A stretch of DNA of 49,813 bases from Gammaproteobacteria bacterium (GCA_030654835.1 JAURWS010000005.1:1-49813), one strand, 5' to 3'. Shown: positions 18,048 to 27,126, numbered from the stretch's first letter. Notes: generated by a model not told the origin, from the sequence alone. Translations and numbers: made by a program.

Positions 18048-18082
18048 TTTAGGGGACCGCGGACATCCGTGTCGGCAGGCCG

Positions 18083-20146
18083 TCAGAACTCGAGCAGAAG
18101 GCTCATCTGCACGCCGCGTTCCACCATGGGGCCGGCACTATGCCGCTCCTCATCTTTCTGCAGATTCTGCACCGTAAGATCCACGCGCACGGACTCGCTG
18201 AACTGATAGGCTGCACGCGCGTCGATTGTCATCAGGCCATTAATGGCGAGCATAGGCGCCATCCCGGTCCCCCATCCGCCCAGGGCCTGGAAGCTGTCAT
18301 GCTCGGACTCATAGCGCAGATACGCATCCACCGTCCACGGCCCCCTGTTCCAGCCGAGATTGGCGTTGATTGTGTGCTGCGGCGACCCCTTCTCGAAATT
18401 GATCAGCGTCTGCGACACCGGGTATCGAGGGTCGAGATGGTCGTCGATATCCTGATTCAGATAACTCAGCCCCCAGCGCCATTCCTCATCGAACTGTCCC
18501 TTGAGACTGATCTCTACCCCCTTTTCATTCGAGTCGCCGATATTGGCTGGCGACAACACGATGAGCGAGGTGGGAATGGCAGCGCCGGAACTCGCCAGAA
18601 TATCGCTGCCTCGACCACGGTACACTGCGACTGACAACTCAGCGGCCAGTGCGGGAAGCGATCTGTCCCACGCCAGCTCATAGCTGACCATGATCGAGGG
18701 GTCGAGGGTTGGCAACCCGGAGCCATAGGCGAACCGGAACGGATAGCCGACGCCGGGCGGAAACTCATAGCGAGCGAGATAGCCACCGAGATTGTAGAGG
18801 CTTGGCAGTTGCGCTCCGCGCCCGGCAATCAAGCGCAGGGTATCCAACTCACTCAGCTGCCAGACCAGGCCAGCATTCGCCGTGGTCTCATGGATGCGGC
18901 GATCCCAGTCAGCATCGCTCAAACGCAAGCCGACAGGAAAGCCGCCCGTGCGCCCAAGATCGAGCTGATCGTGGCGCGCAGCGATGGTCAGCGCCAGTGC
19001 AGGGGTCATCTGCCACTGCCACATCACACCGGTCGCCAGCGTGTCGTAATACACCTCACCGCCCACCAGGGCGATGTCCATGCTGGTCTCACGGTACTCA
19101 CTGGTGATGCGGAAGGTGTGGTCCGCCCCCACTTTGAAAATATCCTGCAGGCGCCCCACCAGCACATCGGAATTGAAGCGCTGCTTGAGCGCTCTGATGC
19201 CGGAACCCACGCGGATGGCTGGCAGCACAATCGACATGTCCTTCTGAAACTCATTCCGGTACAGCGTGCCCTCAATCAGTCCAAACTGGGTATCCGCGTT
19301 AATCAATCCTTTCAGGGAGCTTGTCACCACTTCCTGATAGCCGAGCTGATAAGACGTGATCATGTCCGTCTGACCCACATCGACCCGCGACGCCTCCAGC
19401 TCCAGCTCCACATCGTCCCGCAGTGCATAGTGGGTATCGATCGTGAGCGCATCGCGTGCGTCGCCCTGTCGGGCTCCAACATCGAGAATACCCAGCGGCG
19501 TGGAGAAATCATCGTTCCGGCGCGTGCCGAGTGACACCCTGGCGGCACCGCGTTCACCGAGAGCCAGTGTGGTAATCGCCGTGATCTGCTGGTGCTCCTG
19601 AGTGCCGGCCTGCACCTTCAGCATATTCAGATCATCGTAGCGGGGATGCTCGGTCACAATGTTGATGACGCCGGCCAGGGCATTGAAACCAAACAGCGCA
19701 CTGTTGGGCCCTTTGACGACCTCGATCTGGCGAATCTCCTCCAGCTCTACCGGCAGGCTGCTCCAATGGGTGTAACCGTAGTGATCCGCATAGACCTGAC
19801 GGCCATTGATCAACACCAGAAGACGCGGTGAAAACGGGGTGTTGTAGCCGCGTATGCTGACGTCGGAACCGTTATTGGTCCAGCGCATGATGTCCACTCC
19901 AAGCACATGTCGCAGCACCCCCGGAATATCGCGTGCTCCGGAGCGTTCGATATCGTCATGGCTGATGATTTCCATGTTCGCGGGAACACTGCTGGCACGC
20001 TGCGGCGAACCGGTCACACTCAGCGTCACTGGCTCCTCAAACAAGGCCTCAAGGGCCGCATAGTCCAGCGACTGGCCGTAGGATTTCGCAGAAAGCAACT
20101 GCACACTCGCAACAGCCAGGGCTAATTTGAAGTATTTTTCTTTCAC
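18083..20146 (-). CDS. TonB-dependent outer-membrane receptor
   Basis: The 687-residue protein begins with a signal peptide (cleavage near KSYGQ) and a plug domain: TLSVTGSPQRASSVPANMEI, ISHDDIERSGARDIPGVL, SIRGYNTPFSPRLLVLINGR and IEVVKGPNSALFGFNALAGV. The rest is a 22-strand-type barrel ending in aromatic Phe (MSLLLEF), the signal for the BAM machinery. Such receptors import iron complexes, vitamins or oligosaccharides using TonB energy; nothing here fixes the ligand. The start is GTG at 20146, one base after the stop of the YfiR-like gene, with GGAG seven bases upstream inside that gene. It is therefore the third gene of an operon with a GGDEF-EAL protein and a YfiR-like protein, suggesting a link between outer-membrane uptake or sensing and cyclic di-GMP. 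Confidence 0.93.
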   Translation of the reverse strand: MKEKYFKLALAVASVQLLSAKSYGQSLDYAALEALFEEPVTLSVTGSPQRASSVPANMEIISHDDIERSGARDIPGVLRHVLGVDIMRWTNNGSDVSIRGYNTPFSPRLLVLINGRQVYADHYGYTHWSSLPVELEEIRQIEVVKGPNSALFGFNALAGVINIVTEHPRYDDLNMLKVQAGTQEHQQITAITTLALGERGAARVSLGTRRNDDFSTPLGILDVGARQGDARDALTIDTHYALRDDVELELEASRVDVGQTDMITSYQLGYQEVVTSSLKGLINADTQFGLIEGTLYRNEFQKDMSIVLPAIRVGSGIRALKQRFNSDVLVGRLQDIFKVGADHTFRITSEYRETSMDIALVGGEVYYDTLATGVMWQWQMTPALALTIAARHDQLDLGRTGGFPVGLRLSDADWDRRIHETTANAGLVWQLSELDTLRLIAGRGAQLPSLYNLGGYLARYEFPPGVGYPFRFAYGSGLPTLDPSIMVSYELAWDRSLPALAAELSVAVYRGRGSDILASSGAAIPTSLIVLSPANIGDSNEKGVEISLKGQFDEEWRWGLSYLNQDIDDHLDPRYPVSQTLINFEKGSPQHTINANLGWNRGPWTVDAYLRYESEHDSFQALGGWGTGMAPMLAINGLMTIDARAAYQFSESVRVDLTVQNLQKDEERHSAGPMVERGVQMSLLLEF

Positions 20147-20147
20147 G

Positions 20148-20672
20148 TTAAATCTCCAGAATCATCATGCGGAACATGGAGGCAAAACTAGTACCGGTCT
20201 CCTCTGCAGCCTTGCGGTTCACTAGAATCTCGACGCGCGGCGCTGAAACTATTCCCATCACACACCGGCCACTGCGGACCTGTTCGATGTCGGTGCTGAC
20301 ACAAGGAATTTTCCTGGTCGCCAACGACGCACGCAGGAGGTCCGCGCTGTCGCCGAGATAGCCGGTCAGGAAGAACAGATCCACGCTGGCAGAACCAAGC
20401 TGGTCCAGCGGCACCAGCTGAGCGCGCAGTGTCAGTCCTCCACTCTGCAGACCGGAGCCCAGCATGGTTTGAATCTCTTCGGCCTCCTTGAGGGAGCGGG
20501 CGTTCTGCGGGTCATAGAGAATCCCCATCAGCGTATCGCCGGTAAAGGGTTTGGTGAGAAAGCCCAATGCACGGGCCGTCACCTGCATGTCTCTTTGCGT
20601 GACTTCGGCCGCCGCGTGCAGATTGCACATTACCAGCACCGACAGCAGGATTGTGACCTTCAACAATTTCAT
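20148..20672 (-). CDS. YfiR-like (DUF4154) periplasmic protein
   Basis: The 174-residue protein has a signal peptide (MKLLKVTILLSVLVMCNLHA, cleaved near AAAEV). The mature part has an alternating alpha/beta pattern, with GFLTKPFTGDTLMGILYDPQ, VDLFFLTGYLGDSADLL, KIPCVSTDIEQVRSGRCVMG and the closing VEILVNRKAAEETGTSFASM. This resembles the YfiR/DUF4154 family, whose founder YfiR is a periplasmic repressor of the inner-membrane diguanylate cyclase YfiN. Two cysteines (in KIPCVS and SGRCVM) could form a disulfide. The start ATG overlaps the stop of the GGDEF-EAL gene and the stop is one base before the receptor gene. Position between a membrane cyclase and an outer-membrane protein mirrors the YfiR-YfiN-YfiB logic. 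The family call is by pattern only. Confidence 0.65.
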   Translation of the reverse strand: MKLLKVTILLSVLVMCNLHAAAEVTQRDMQVTARALGFLTKPFTGDTLMGILYDPQNARSLKEAEEIQTMLGSGLQSGGLTLRAQLVPLDQLGSASVDLFFLTGYLGDSADLLRASLATRKIPCVSTDIEQVRSGRCVMGIVSAPRVEILVNRKAAEETGTSFASMFRMMILEI

Positions 20673-23593
20673 CGTGATGTTTCAGCCCTTCCTTCACTCT
20701 CTGCAAATGCCGACATCGACTCACCCCTGAGCAGCGCGCCCGCCTCAGCGGCGGACACTGCGGCACCGTAATAACATCCCTTCTCACTCGCCACCTGCGC
20801 TGCGGATGCGAGCAACCGCCGACGAGCATCCGACTCGATGCCATCCACCACCACACCAATTCCCAAGTCATTGCCCAGCCTGATCATAGTACCGAGCAGG
20901 CGCCGAGCCTTGACGTCAGCCAACGCTTCATCGACGAATGAGCGATCTATTTTCAGTTGGGTCATCGAGTAATTTCGCAGGTAGTCGATTGAGGAATATT
21001 CGGTTCCGAACTTGTCGATGGCGATATGACACCCCAGGTCGCGCAGCGTGGTCAGCACTTCGTTGCCGGTGAAGGTCGCCTGCGCAAGAATCGCCTCGGT
21101 CACGTCGAACTCGATGTCGTCTGGCTTGAGCCCCCAGCGTTCTGTCGTTTCGGCGATGTCTCGCAGCAGGGTCCGGCTGTCTTTGAGCTGGGCTCCCGTC
21201 AGGGGCAGCGTCATGCGTTTCAACTGCATCCCTTCGGACCGCCAGATCGAGAGGCAATGGCAGGCTTCATCGAGAACCCAGTGCGCCAGCCCGATGATGA
21301 GCCCGCTCTTCTCCGCCACCGGAACAAATTCCTGTGCCAACAGATAACCACGCTCAGGATGATTCCAGCCCACAACAGCCCGCGTACCGACTATGCGCTC
21401 TCCCTCCAGTGTCATCTGATGCTGAAAGCGCAGCACCAGCTCCTTCGCTTCCAATGCCTTGCGCAGGTCATCCGTGAGTTCGCTGCGCTCCATCACCAAC
21501 CTGTCCAGATCGTCGGAGTGGAAGCGATAGGTGTTGCGTCCCTCCTCTTTGGCCCGGTACAGCGCGAGATCGGCCTGCACCAGCATCTGCTCAGGTGAAT
21601 CGCTGTCCTCGGAGAAAAGGCAGATGCCGATACTGGTCGTCACACGCAGATCGTTGCCGGACAGCTGGAACGGCCTGCTCATGAACTGCTGAATGTTGTG
21701 GGCGAGAATGCCGGCGCTGGCGGGCTCGGCGATATCCAACTGCAGCACCGCGTATTCGTCGCCTCCCAGGCGCGCGACCAGATCGCTCTCGCGAATGCAC
21801 TGCTGCAGGCGTTTGGCGACCGCCTTCAGTAACTCGTCACCGACCGGATGCCCGAGGGTGTCGTTGATATCCTTGAAATGATCCAGATCGAGATACATCA
21901 CGGCGAACAGCGAGCCATGCCGTTTGGCGGAAGCAAAGGCGTCGTGCAGTCGTTCATTGAAAGTGGCGCGATTCGCCAGTCCGGTGAGCGAGTCGGTGCG
22001 CGCCATGGCCGCTATCTTTTCTTCGGCCTGTTTGCGCTCGGTAATGTCAATGATGATGCCTTCCACTTCCTTGAGGCGGTTCTGCTCGTCACGAATCGGC
22101 GTACAGCGGTTCTCCACCCAACGATAATCCCCCTTGCCCGTGCGAAGCTTGTATTCGATGGTGGCACTCTGCCCGTCGGGGCGCGCTATCCTGTCCATCA
22201 CCTCGCTGACTGCATCACGATGCTCCTCCGCCACCAACCCGAAGAGCCCGCTCTCGGAGCGCAACAGATCATCTGCCCGGTGACCGAATTTGCTGATGTT
22301 CTGCGACACATAGGCGAGCGGCAATCCCGGCTCGCCACGCAGCCGATACAGGACTGTAGGAGTGTTCTGAACAATCATGTTGGCATCGGAAAGTTCCTGC
22401 AGATTGCGCTGCCTGGCGATGGCGGCGCCAACAAGACCAGCCAGCGTTCTGAGCGTATCGGTCTCGGCCCAGTTCCATTCCCGCCCTTGCTCGGCGTTAT
22501 CGATGAAGGTGACATGCCCCCACAGCCGGGACTCCACATGCACCGGCACCAGCAGGAAGGAGCGCAAATCGGCCTTCTCATAATGTTCCCGAAACGCTGC
22601 AGGGATATCGTTGACGGAGAAAGTGACAATGCCTCCTGTCGGCAGTATCTGACCCGCACCAGGCAATTGCGCGCTGATATCCACGGACTTGAATCCGGCA
22701 TCATCCCCAAGGTTCTTGAGGCCCGTCACGTGCCATTCATGCTCGATGGTGCTGAGCAAATTGCCATCGATGCCGGAGACCACCGTGTTGAGGGTAACGC
22801 GCCTGACGGCCAGGGTCTGCCCGACCAATTGCAGCAACACCTCGATGGCCTGGTCGAGACTGCGTGAACCCAGCAGCTCCGCCGCGCCCTTGGCGACTGA
22901 ACTGAGCAGACCATCGTGTTCACGCAGAGTCTGTTCGGTCGCGCGCCGTTCGACCAATTCGGTCTCCAGTCGCGTGTTGACGACTTTCAGATCGGCGGTA
23001 CGTTTGGAAACGGTCTGTTCCAAGGTAAGTTGATGACGAGTCAACTGCGCATTGCGCTCCTCCAGGACAGCCGCGTCACGCTCCACCAACGTGCGCTGCT
23101 TCAGAGCGCGCACCAGGAAGTAGGCCAGCACGACAAAACCCAGCGAGGTAAGCCCCAACAGAATCGCGCGCCGCCACAGAGTCCGGTACCAATCGGCCAA
23201 CGCCTCTGCCTGCGGCAACGCCGCGAATACGGTGAAATTGCTGCGAATCTCTTGCGCGACAATGCTGTTGGAAAGATCAAGGGCAGGCAGCCCATCGATC
23301 ACCACACCCTGGGTCTCAACCCAGATGCTGGCAGCCGGATATCGCAACAGAGCGCGCCAGAGTGCCTCGGTGCGGGCGTTGGATTCAATCGGGGTAGCGG
23401 ATTGTTGGGAGAGTTCATTGAAATCGGCCAGAGTGGCAACGGTCATCGCCAGCTGTTCCGAGGCACGATCGAGAGTGAAATCACGCTCCAGTACTGAAAA
23501 GGCAGCAACGACACTCCACAGGGCCGCAAGGGCAATCCCGATGAGGATGAACACCAGTTTGTCGATCTGCCAGGCATGACCTTTGCGGTTCAT
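20669..23593 (-). CDS. Membrane GAF-PAS-GGDEF-EAL protein with degenerate EAL domain
   Basis: The 974-residue protein has a membrane segment near 12-32, a periplasmic domain of about 100 residues, a second membrane segment near 140-162, a coiled coil to about 220, then GAF (about 230-400), PAS (about 405-525, ending IIIDITERKQ), GGDEF and EAL domains. The cyclase site GGDEY (610-614) and I-site RESD (601-604) are intact, so cyclic di-GMP synthesis is expected. The EAL part lacks key phosphodiesterase residues: EAL is RAV at 738-740, the Asn of the NLS-type motif is Thr (LPLTGAQL), DDFG is DKFG with Lys861, and the late Glu is Asp (VVDGIES). VTE and LKIDRSF remain. Phosphodiesterase activity is therefore unlikely; it may bind ligand or be structural. 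The gene starts the operon with the YfiR-like and TonB-receptor genes (overlap ATGA). Confidence 0.93.
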   Translation of the reverse strand: MNRKGHAWQIDKLVFILIGIALAALWSVVAAFSVLERDFTLDRASEQLAMTVATLADFNELSQQSATPIESNARTEALWRALLRYPAASIWVETQGVVIDGLPALDLSNSIVAQEIRSNFTVFAALPQAEALADWYRTLWRRAILLGLTSLGFVVLAYFLVRALKQRTLVERDAAVLEERNAQLTRHQLTLEQTVSKRTADLKVVNTRLETELVERRATEQTLREHDGLLSSVAKGAAELLGSRSLDQAIEVLLQLVGQTLAVRRVTLNTVVSGIDGNLLSTIEHEWHVTGLKNLGDDAGFKSVDISAQLPGAGQILPTGGIVTFSVNDIPAAFREHYEKADLRSFLLVPVHVESRLWGHVTFIDNAEQGREWNWAETDTLRTLAGLVGAAIARQRNLQELSDANMIVQNTPTVLYRLRGEPGLPLAYVSQNISKFGHRADDLLRSESGLFGLVAEEHRDAVSEVMDRIARPDGQSATIEYKLRTGKGDYRWVENRCTPIRDEQNRLKEVEGIIIDITERKQAEEKIAAMARTDSLTGLANRATFNERLHDAFASAKRHGSLFAVMYLDLDHFKDINDTLGHPVGDELLKAVAKRLQQCIRESDLVARLGGDEYAVLQLDIAEPASAGILAHNIQQFMSRPFQLSGNDLRVTTSIGICLFSEDSDSPEQMLVQADLALYRAKEEGRNTYRFHSDDLDRLVMERSELTDDLRKALEAKELVLRFQHQMTLEGERIVGTRAVVGWNHPERGYLLAQEFVPVAEKSGLIIGLAHWVLDEACHCLSIWRSEGMQLKRMTLPLTGAQLKDSRTLLRDIAETTERWGLKPDDIEFDVTEAILAQATFTGNEVLTTLRDLGCHIAIDKFGTEYSSIDYLRNYSMTQLKIDRSFVDEALADVKARRLLGTMIRLGNDLGIGVVVDGIESDARRRLLASAAQVASEKGCYYGAAVSAAEAGALLRGESMSAFAESEGRAETSR

Positions 23594-24038
23594 GGCATTG
23601 TCGCTCGCTGAAGCAGTGTCTGCTGTTAAAAGGATCCGGCCGCAGCCGTCATTTCATTTTTCTCACCCCCCTGTGAACTGTCATAGGCACATCGTTTGGA
23701 TAGATATTGGCACACCCACTTTCGACTCTGATACCAGACAGCGAGTTTATCCAATATCGCGTTTTCAATACTTCATACTGTCGCGCCGCAACGACAGCTG
23801 AACGACTTCATGGTCGGTGACTCCTATTTGCTTCTGATATTGACTTCAGGATTGCATCCACCAGCAATAGAATGGCGCCACGTGTTGATTATTTTTACGA
23901 GATTAAGGCAGCAGACTGCTTTGGAGTTTTGAGCCGCTCAATATCTGGAACAACTCATCCACATTTCGCAATATTTTCTTCTCGGCAAAGCTCCCGATGC
24001 TCCAACATCACGTCGAAGATCTTCTACAGCGGATTTTT
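23594..24038. other. Gene-free stretch of 445 bases
   Basis: Both flanking genes lie on the minus strand: the GGDEF-EAL operon starts at 23593 and a small exported protein gene ends at 24039. The stretch is more AT-rich than its surroundings. I see one short hairpin (CTGTCG/CGACAG around an eight-base loop near 23790) and no convincing consensus promoter or coding frame. It should contain the promoter of the GGDEF-EAL operon. Two short plus-strand frames here have no start-site support or recognisable protein. Confidence 0.6.
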
Positions 24039-24467
24039 TTATTCCTCGAAGGCCATTTGCCGGTAATGTTCACAGATTGTAGGCAACGTGGCGACCTTGT
24101 CATACTCTTCGCGCGCCGTCCCTTGTCCATTCGCCGCTGGCACTGTGAGGAACATGATGCGTGACCTCAGCTCTATGGTGTTGGTGCCCCATTCCCGTCC
24201 CGACGGCACTTCCTGACCGTACAGACTGAAGAAGCGCACTGGCGTCCATTCGATAACGCCACCCGCCTGGTAGATCGCCGTCGCAAACTGCACATTCAGA
24301 TCCGTATCGAGGCGGCACTGAAACACACGATCCCGCTCATCGACATGCACATAATTGAAAGCCCGCAGATATTTCCAACTGCCCAGCAGGCCCTGCTCGG
24401 CGGTCTGACCACTAGCCTCGGCGCACAGCAGGCACAGCAGGCCTGCCTGAATCACACTTCTCATCAT
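24039..24467 (-). CDS. Small exported protein of unknown function
   Basis: The 142-residue protein has an N-terminal signal peptide (MMRSVIQAGLLCLLCAEASG, probable cleavage after SGQ). The mature part has GLLGSWKYLRAFNYVHVDERDRVFQCRLD, a hydrophilic middle and two further cysteines (FQCRL and TICEHY) that could form a disulfide in the periplasm. The opening 'GLLGSWKYL' is reminiscent of lipocalin-like small exported proteins, but I do not recognise the family. GGGAG lies upstream; either of the two adjacent ATG codons may be used. It is divergent from the caspase-like gene and could share a control region with it. Confidence 0.65.
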   Translation of the reverse strand: MMRSVIQAGLLCLLCAEASGQTAEQGLLGSWKYLRAFNYVHVDERDRVFQCRLDTDLNVQFATAIYQAGGVIEWTPVRFFSLYGQEVPSGREWGTNTIELRSRIMFLTVPAANGQGTAREEYDKVATLPTICEHYRQMAFEE

Positions 24468-24700
24468 TTCCCATTTCTCCCGGAGTTAATCACCACGGCA
24501 ATATGCTCCGTGTTACAACCCTGCAAAGCAAGTCCCCGCCAAGCGCGGCATAAACACCAACAACTCACTGTCGCAAATAGACTTGTCGTCGGAGTTGGGC
24601 TAACCTTTGGCTGGAGTCGGCCATGCTTGTCGCGGCGTCAGCGAATGGCGTGCTCTGCACTCTCCACACTTGGAAAATAGGTCGCTCAGGTACCCAAAAC

Positions 24701-27124
24701 ATGAAAGGCAACTCTGCCCCGCTCCAACTGCGACATACATGTCTGCACAGCCACCTTTGTTCGATATACTCCCTTCTTCACGCAACATTGCTCTTTGCTT
24801 TCGCGTCGCCGGTACTGGCTCAGAATGTAGGAGGCGACCCCCTGTATGGCTCAGGCAGTCTTGACGGAGGTTTCACGCCTGATCCTTTTGTGATTGAAGT
24901 GCAGGCAGGCGGCAATGACCTCGCTGATGACAATGGCGAGAGTTGCACAGGCTACATTGCCGACGCCCAGCCCGATTACCGACTCACCTATGCCCCGACA
25001 GATTATCCTCTGGGCATCTTCGTCGCTGCCGATGTCGACACCACGCTGATCATCAATGCCCCCAACGGCAACTGGTATTGCAACGACGACTCCAATGCCC
25101 TGAGCGACTCCAATCCTGGCATCCTCTTCAGCAAACCCCAGTCCGGACAATATGACATCTGGATTGGTACCTACAGCAGTGAAGACAACGGCGCAGCTGT
25201 CAGTCTTGTCATCACCGAGCAGGATGACGACCAATGGTCGGCGCTGGACATCGGCACTGGCAGTCAGCCGCTCGACGACGAGGAGTTCGAACGGCTGGTG
25301 GCAGAACTTTCCGATCTTCTGGGCGAAGACGGCAGCGGCGCGCTAAGCAATACCGGCACGCTGGAAGATGGCGATGCCACACTGCCGGGATACGGATTTG
25401 CGGATAATTTCACATTCACGGCTGAGGCCGGTCAGCAGGCAATTGTCGATCTGCGCTCTGACGATTTTGATACCTATCTCGTCGTGGAAACCCCCAGCGG
25501 CGAGCGCTTGAGCAATGATGACTATGACGGCAGCACGGAGCGTTCGTTGCTCTCCCTGCCATTGAATGAATCGGGCACCTACGCGATTACCGTCTCCAGC
25601 TTCATGGCCGAAGAGACTGGCAACTACGAGATGTCCATCAACGTCGATGGCAGCGGCGGCACGGACAGCACAACTGCTGCCCGGACCGAGCGCGGTGAAC
25701 TGGTGGCAGGCGACGAGACGCTGGACACCGGGGAATACGTGGATGCCTATGAAATCGAGGGCAGACCCGGTCAGGTTCTGTCGTTGGATCTGCGCTCCGA
25801 CAACTTCGATACCTTTCTGATTCTGCAGTCACCCTCCGGCGAGCGCGTCGAAAATGACGACACCGACAGTACCAGCCGCAGCTTCATCGAGAGCAATCTC
25901 AGCGAAGTCGGTACCTACCGGGTGCTGGTGACATCCTATGGATCGGGAGTCGGAGGCAACTATGAGTTGTCGATGGATCAGGGTACGGCGAGTGCGGCTG
26001 CGGCTGAGCACGATGTAATCGCGCTGAATGTTGGCGAGTCCGCCACTGGCGATCTGGGGACTGCCGATCAGATCAACGACAATGGCATGTTCGAAGACAC
26101 CTACTCCTTCCAGGGTAATGCAGGCGATACACTGAGACTGAGCCTCACCTCACAGGACTTCGATACCTTCCTGCGCCTGGTCACACCCAGCGGTGAATCC
26201 ATCGACAACGACGACTTCGAGGGCAACGTCAGTCTGTCTGCCATCGAACTGACGCTACAGGAGAGCGGCCGTTATCGTGTGGTTGTTACCTCGTACTCCG
26301 CTGGCGGCATGGGCGGCTACGAATTGAGCGCCAATCCGCAGAACAACCGTGTCATTGTCGAAAATACTACCGGAGGACAGATCTATGGGATATTCGCGGG
26401 GATCAGCGATTACCCGGGCAGTGACTCTGACCTCAGCTACACGGATCAGGATGCGATCCGCGCCCGGGACGCGCTGATCAACGGTGCCGGAATGAGCCCC
26501 GACAATGCGATCACACTGCTCAACGACCAGGCAACGATAGGCAACCTGCGCGCTTCCATTGACAGGCTCGCCGAGCAGATAGATCCAGAGGACACCTTTG
26601 TACTGTTCTACTCCGGACACGGCAATCGCTCCGACCGTTCAGGCGGCCCTGACAGCGCCGATCCCGACGGCATCGACGAAAGCATCGTGCTCTATGACGG
26701 AGAGGTTCTGGACGACGAGCTGAACGTCCTGTTTGCCAATGTCTCAGCCGGGACGACGTTGCTGGTACTGGACTCCTGCTTCAGCGGCGGTTTTGCAAAA
26801 GACTTCATTTCGCGCCCGGGCCGCATGGGGCTGTTCTCCTCGGAGGAAGACGTGACCTCTCAGGTGGCAGCGAAGTTCAGAGCGGGTGGCTATCTGTCCG
26901 TGTTCTTTGAGGAAGCCTTGGAAGGCTATGCCGATTTTGATGAAAATGGCGAACTCACCGCGCTCGAATTAAGCGAATATCTGCACAACCGCTTCCGCGT
27001 CGACGTCAAATCGGCCAGCATCGATCAGTACGTCAGCACCGGAGGCCCGCAATCCGGCTACCAGCATCTGGTCGTCGATCGTGGCGGAGTTGGTCCCTAC
27101 AACATTCTTTTCAATCATCGGTAA
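24701..27124 (+). CDS. Secreted caspase-like (C14) protease with PPC repeats and EF-hand-like loop
   Basis: A protein of about 807 residues. A signal-like segment (SIYSLLHATLLFAFASPVLAQ) ends near residue 41. An N-terminal beta domain follows, then three repeats of a pre-peptidase C-terminal (PPC) type domain with cores LRSDDFDTYLVVETPSGERL, LRSDNFDTFLILQSPSGERV and LTSQDFDTFLRLVTPSGESI, starting near residues 244, 356 and 475. A caspase/metacaspase domain begins near 550 (YGIFAGISDYPG) with the catalytic His640 in YSGHG and Cys693 in DSCFSGG. An EF-hand-type loop (DFDENGELTALE, 745-756) has acidic or oxygen ligands at positions 1, 3, 5 and 12. Export followed by calcium-dependent proteolysis is inferred. 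ATG at 24701 (MKGNSAPLQ) was chosen; 24623 is also open. Two bases separate its stop from a PAS-GAF-GGDEF gene. Confidence 0.9.
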   Translation: MKGNSAPLQLRHTCLHSHLCSIYSLLHATLLFAFASPVLAQNVGGDPLYGSGSLDGGFTPDPFVIEVQAGGNDLADDNGESCTGYIADAQPDYRLTYAPTDYPLGIFVAADVDTTLIINAPNGNWYCNDDSNALSDSNPGILFSKPQSGQYDIWIGTYSSEDNGAAVSLVITEQDDDQWSALDIGTGSQPLDDEEFERLVAELSDLLGEDGSGALSNTGTLEDGDATLPGYGFADNFTFTAEAGQQAIVDLRSDDFDTYLVVETPSGERLSNDDYDGSTERSLLSLPLNESGTYAITVSSFMAEETGNYEMSINVDGSGGTDSTTAARTERGELVAGDETLDTGEYVDAYEIEGRPGQVLSLDLRSDNFDTFLILQSPSGERVENDDTDSTSRSFIESNLSEVGTYRVLVTSYGSGVGGNYELSMDQGTASAAAAEHDVIALNVGESATGDLGTADQINDNGMFEDTYSFQGNAGDTLRLSLTSQDFDTFLRLVTPSGESIDNDDFEGNVSLSAIELTLQESGRYRVVVTSYSAGGMGGYELSANPQNNRVIVENTTGGQIYGIFAGISDYPGSDSDLSYTDQDAIRARDALINGAGMSPDNAITLLNDQATIGNLRASIDRLAEQIDPEDTFVLFYSGHGNRSDRSGGPDSADPDGIDESIVLYDGEVLDDELNVLFANVSAGTTLLVLDSCFSGGFAKDFISRPGRMGLFSSEEDVTSQVAAKFRAGGYLSVFFEEALEGYADFDENGELTALELSEYLHNRFRVDVKSASIDQYVSTGGPQSGYQHLVVDRGGVGPYNILFNHR

Positions 27125-27126
27125 TC

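Noticed and set aside
15441-18206. A very long plus-strand open frame (about 920 codons) opposite leuS
   Set aside because: It is a shadow of the GC-biased leuS coding sequence. The translation has no recognisable domain and is low-complexity in His, Gly and Gln; leuS motifs on the other strand are unambiguous.
23872-24066. A short plus-strand frame in the gap after the GGDEF-EAL operon start
   Set aside because: It lacks a ribosome-binding site, overlaps the end of the exported-protein gene and resembles no known protein.
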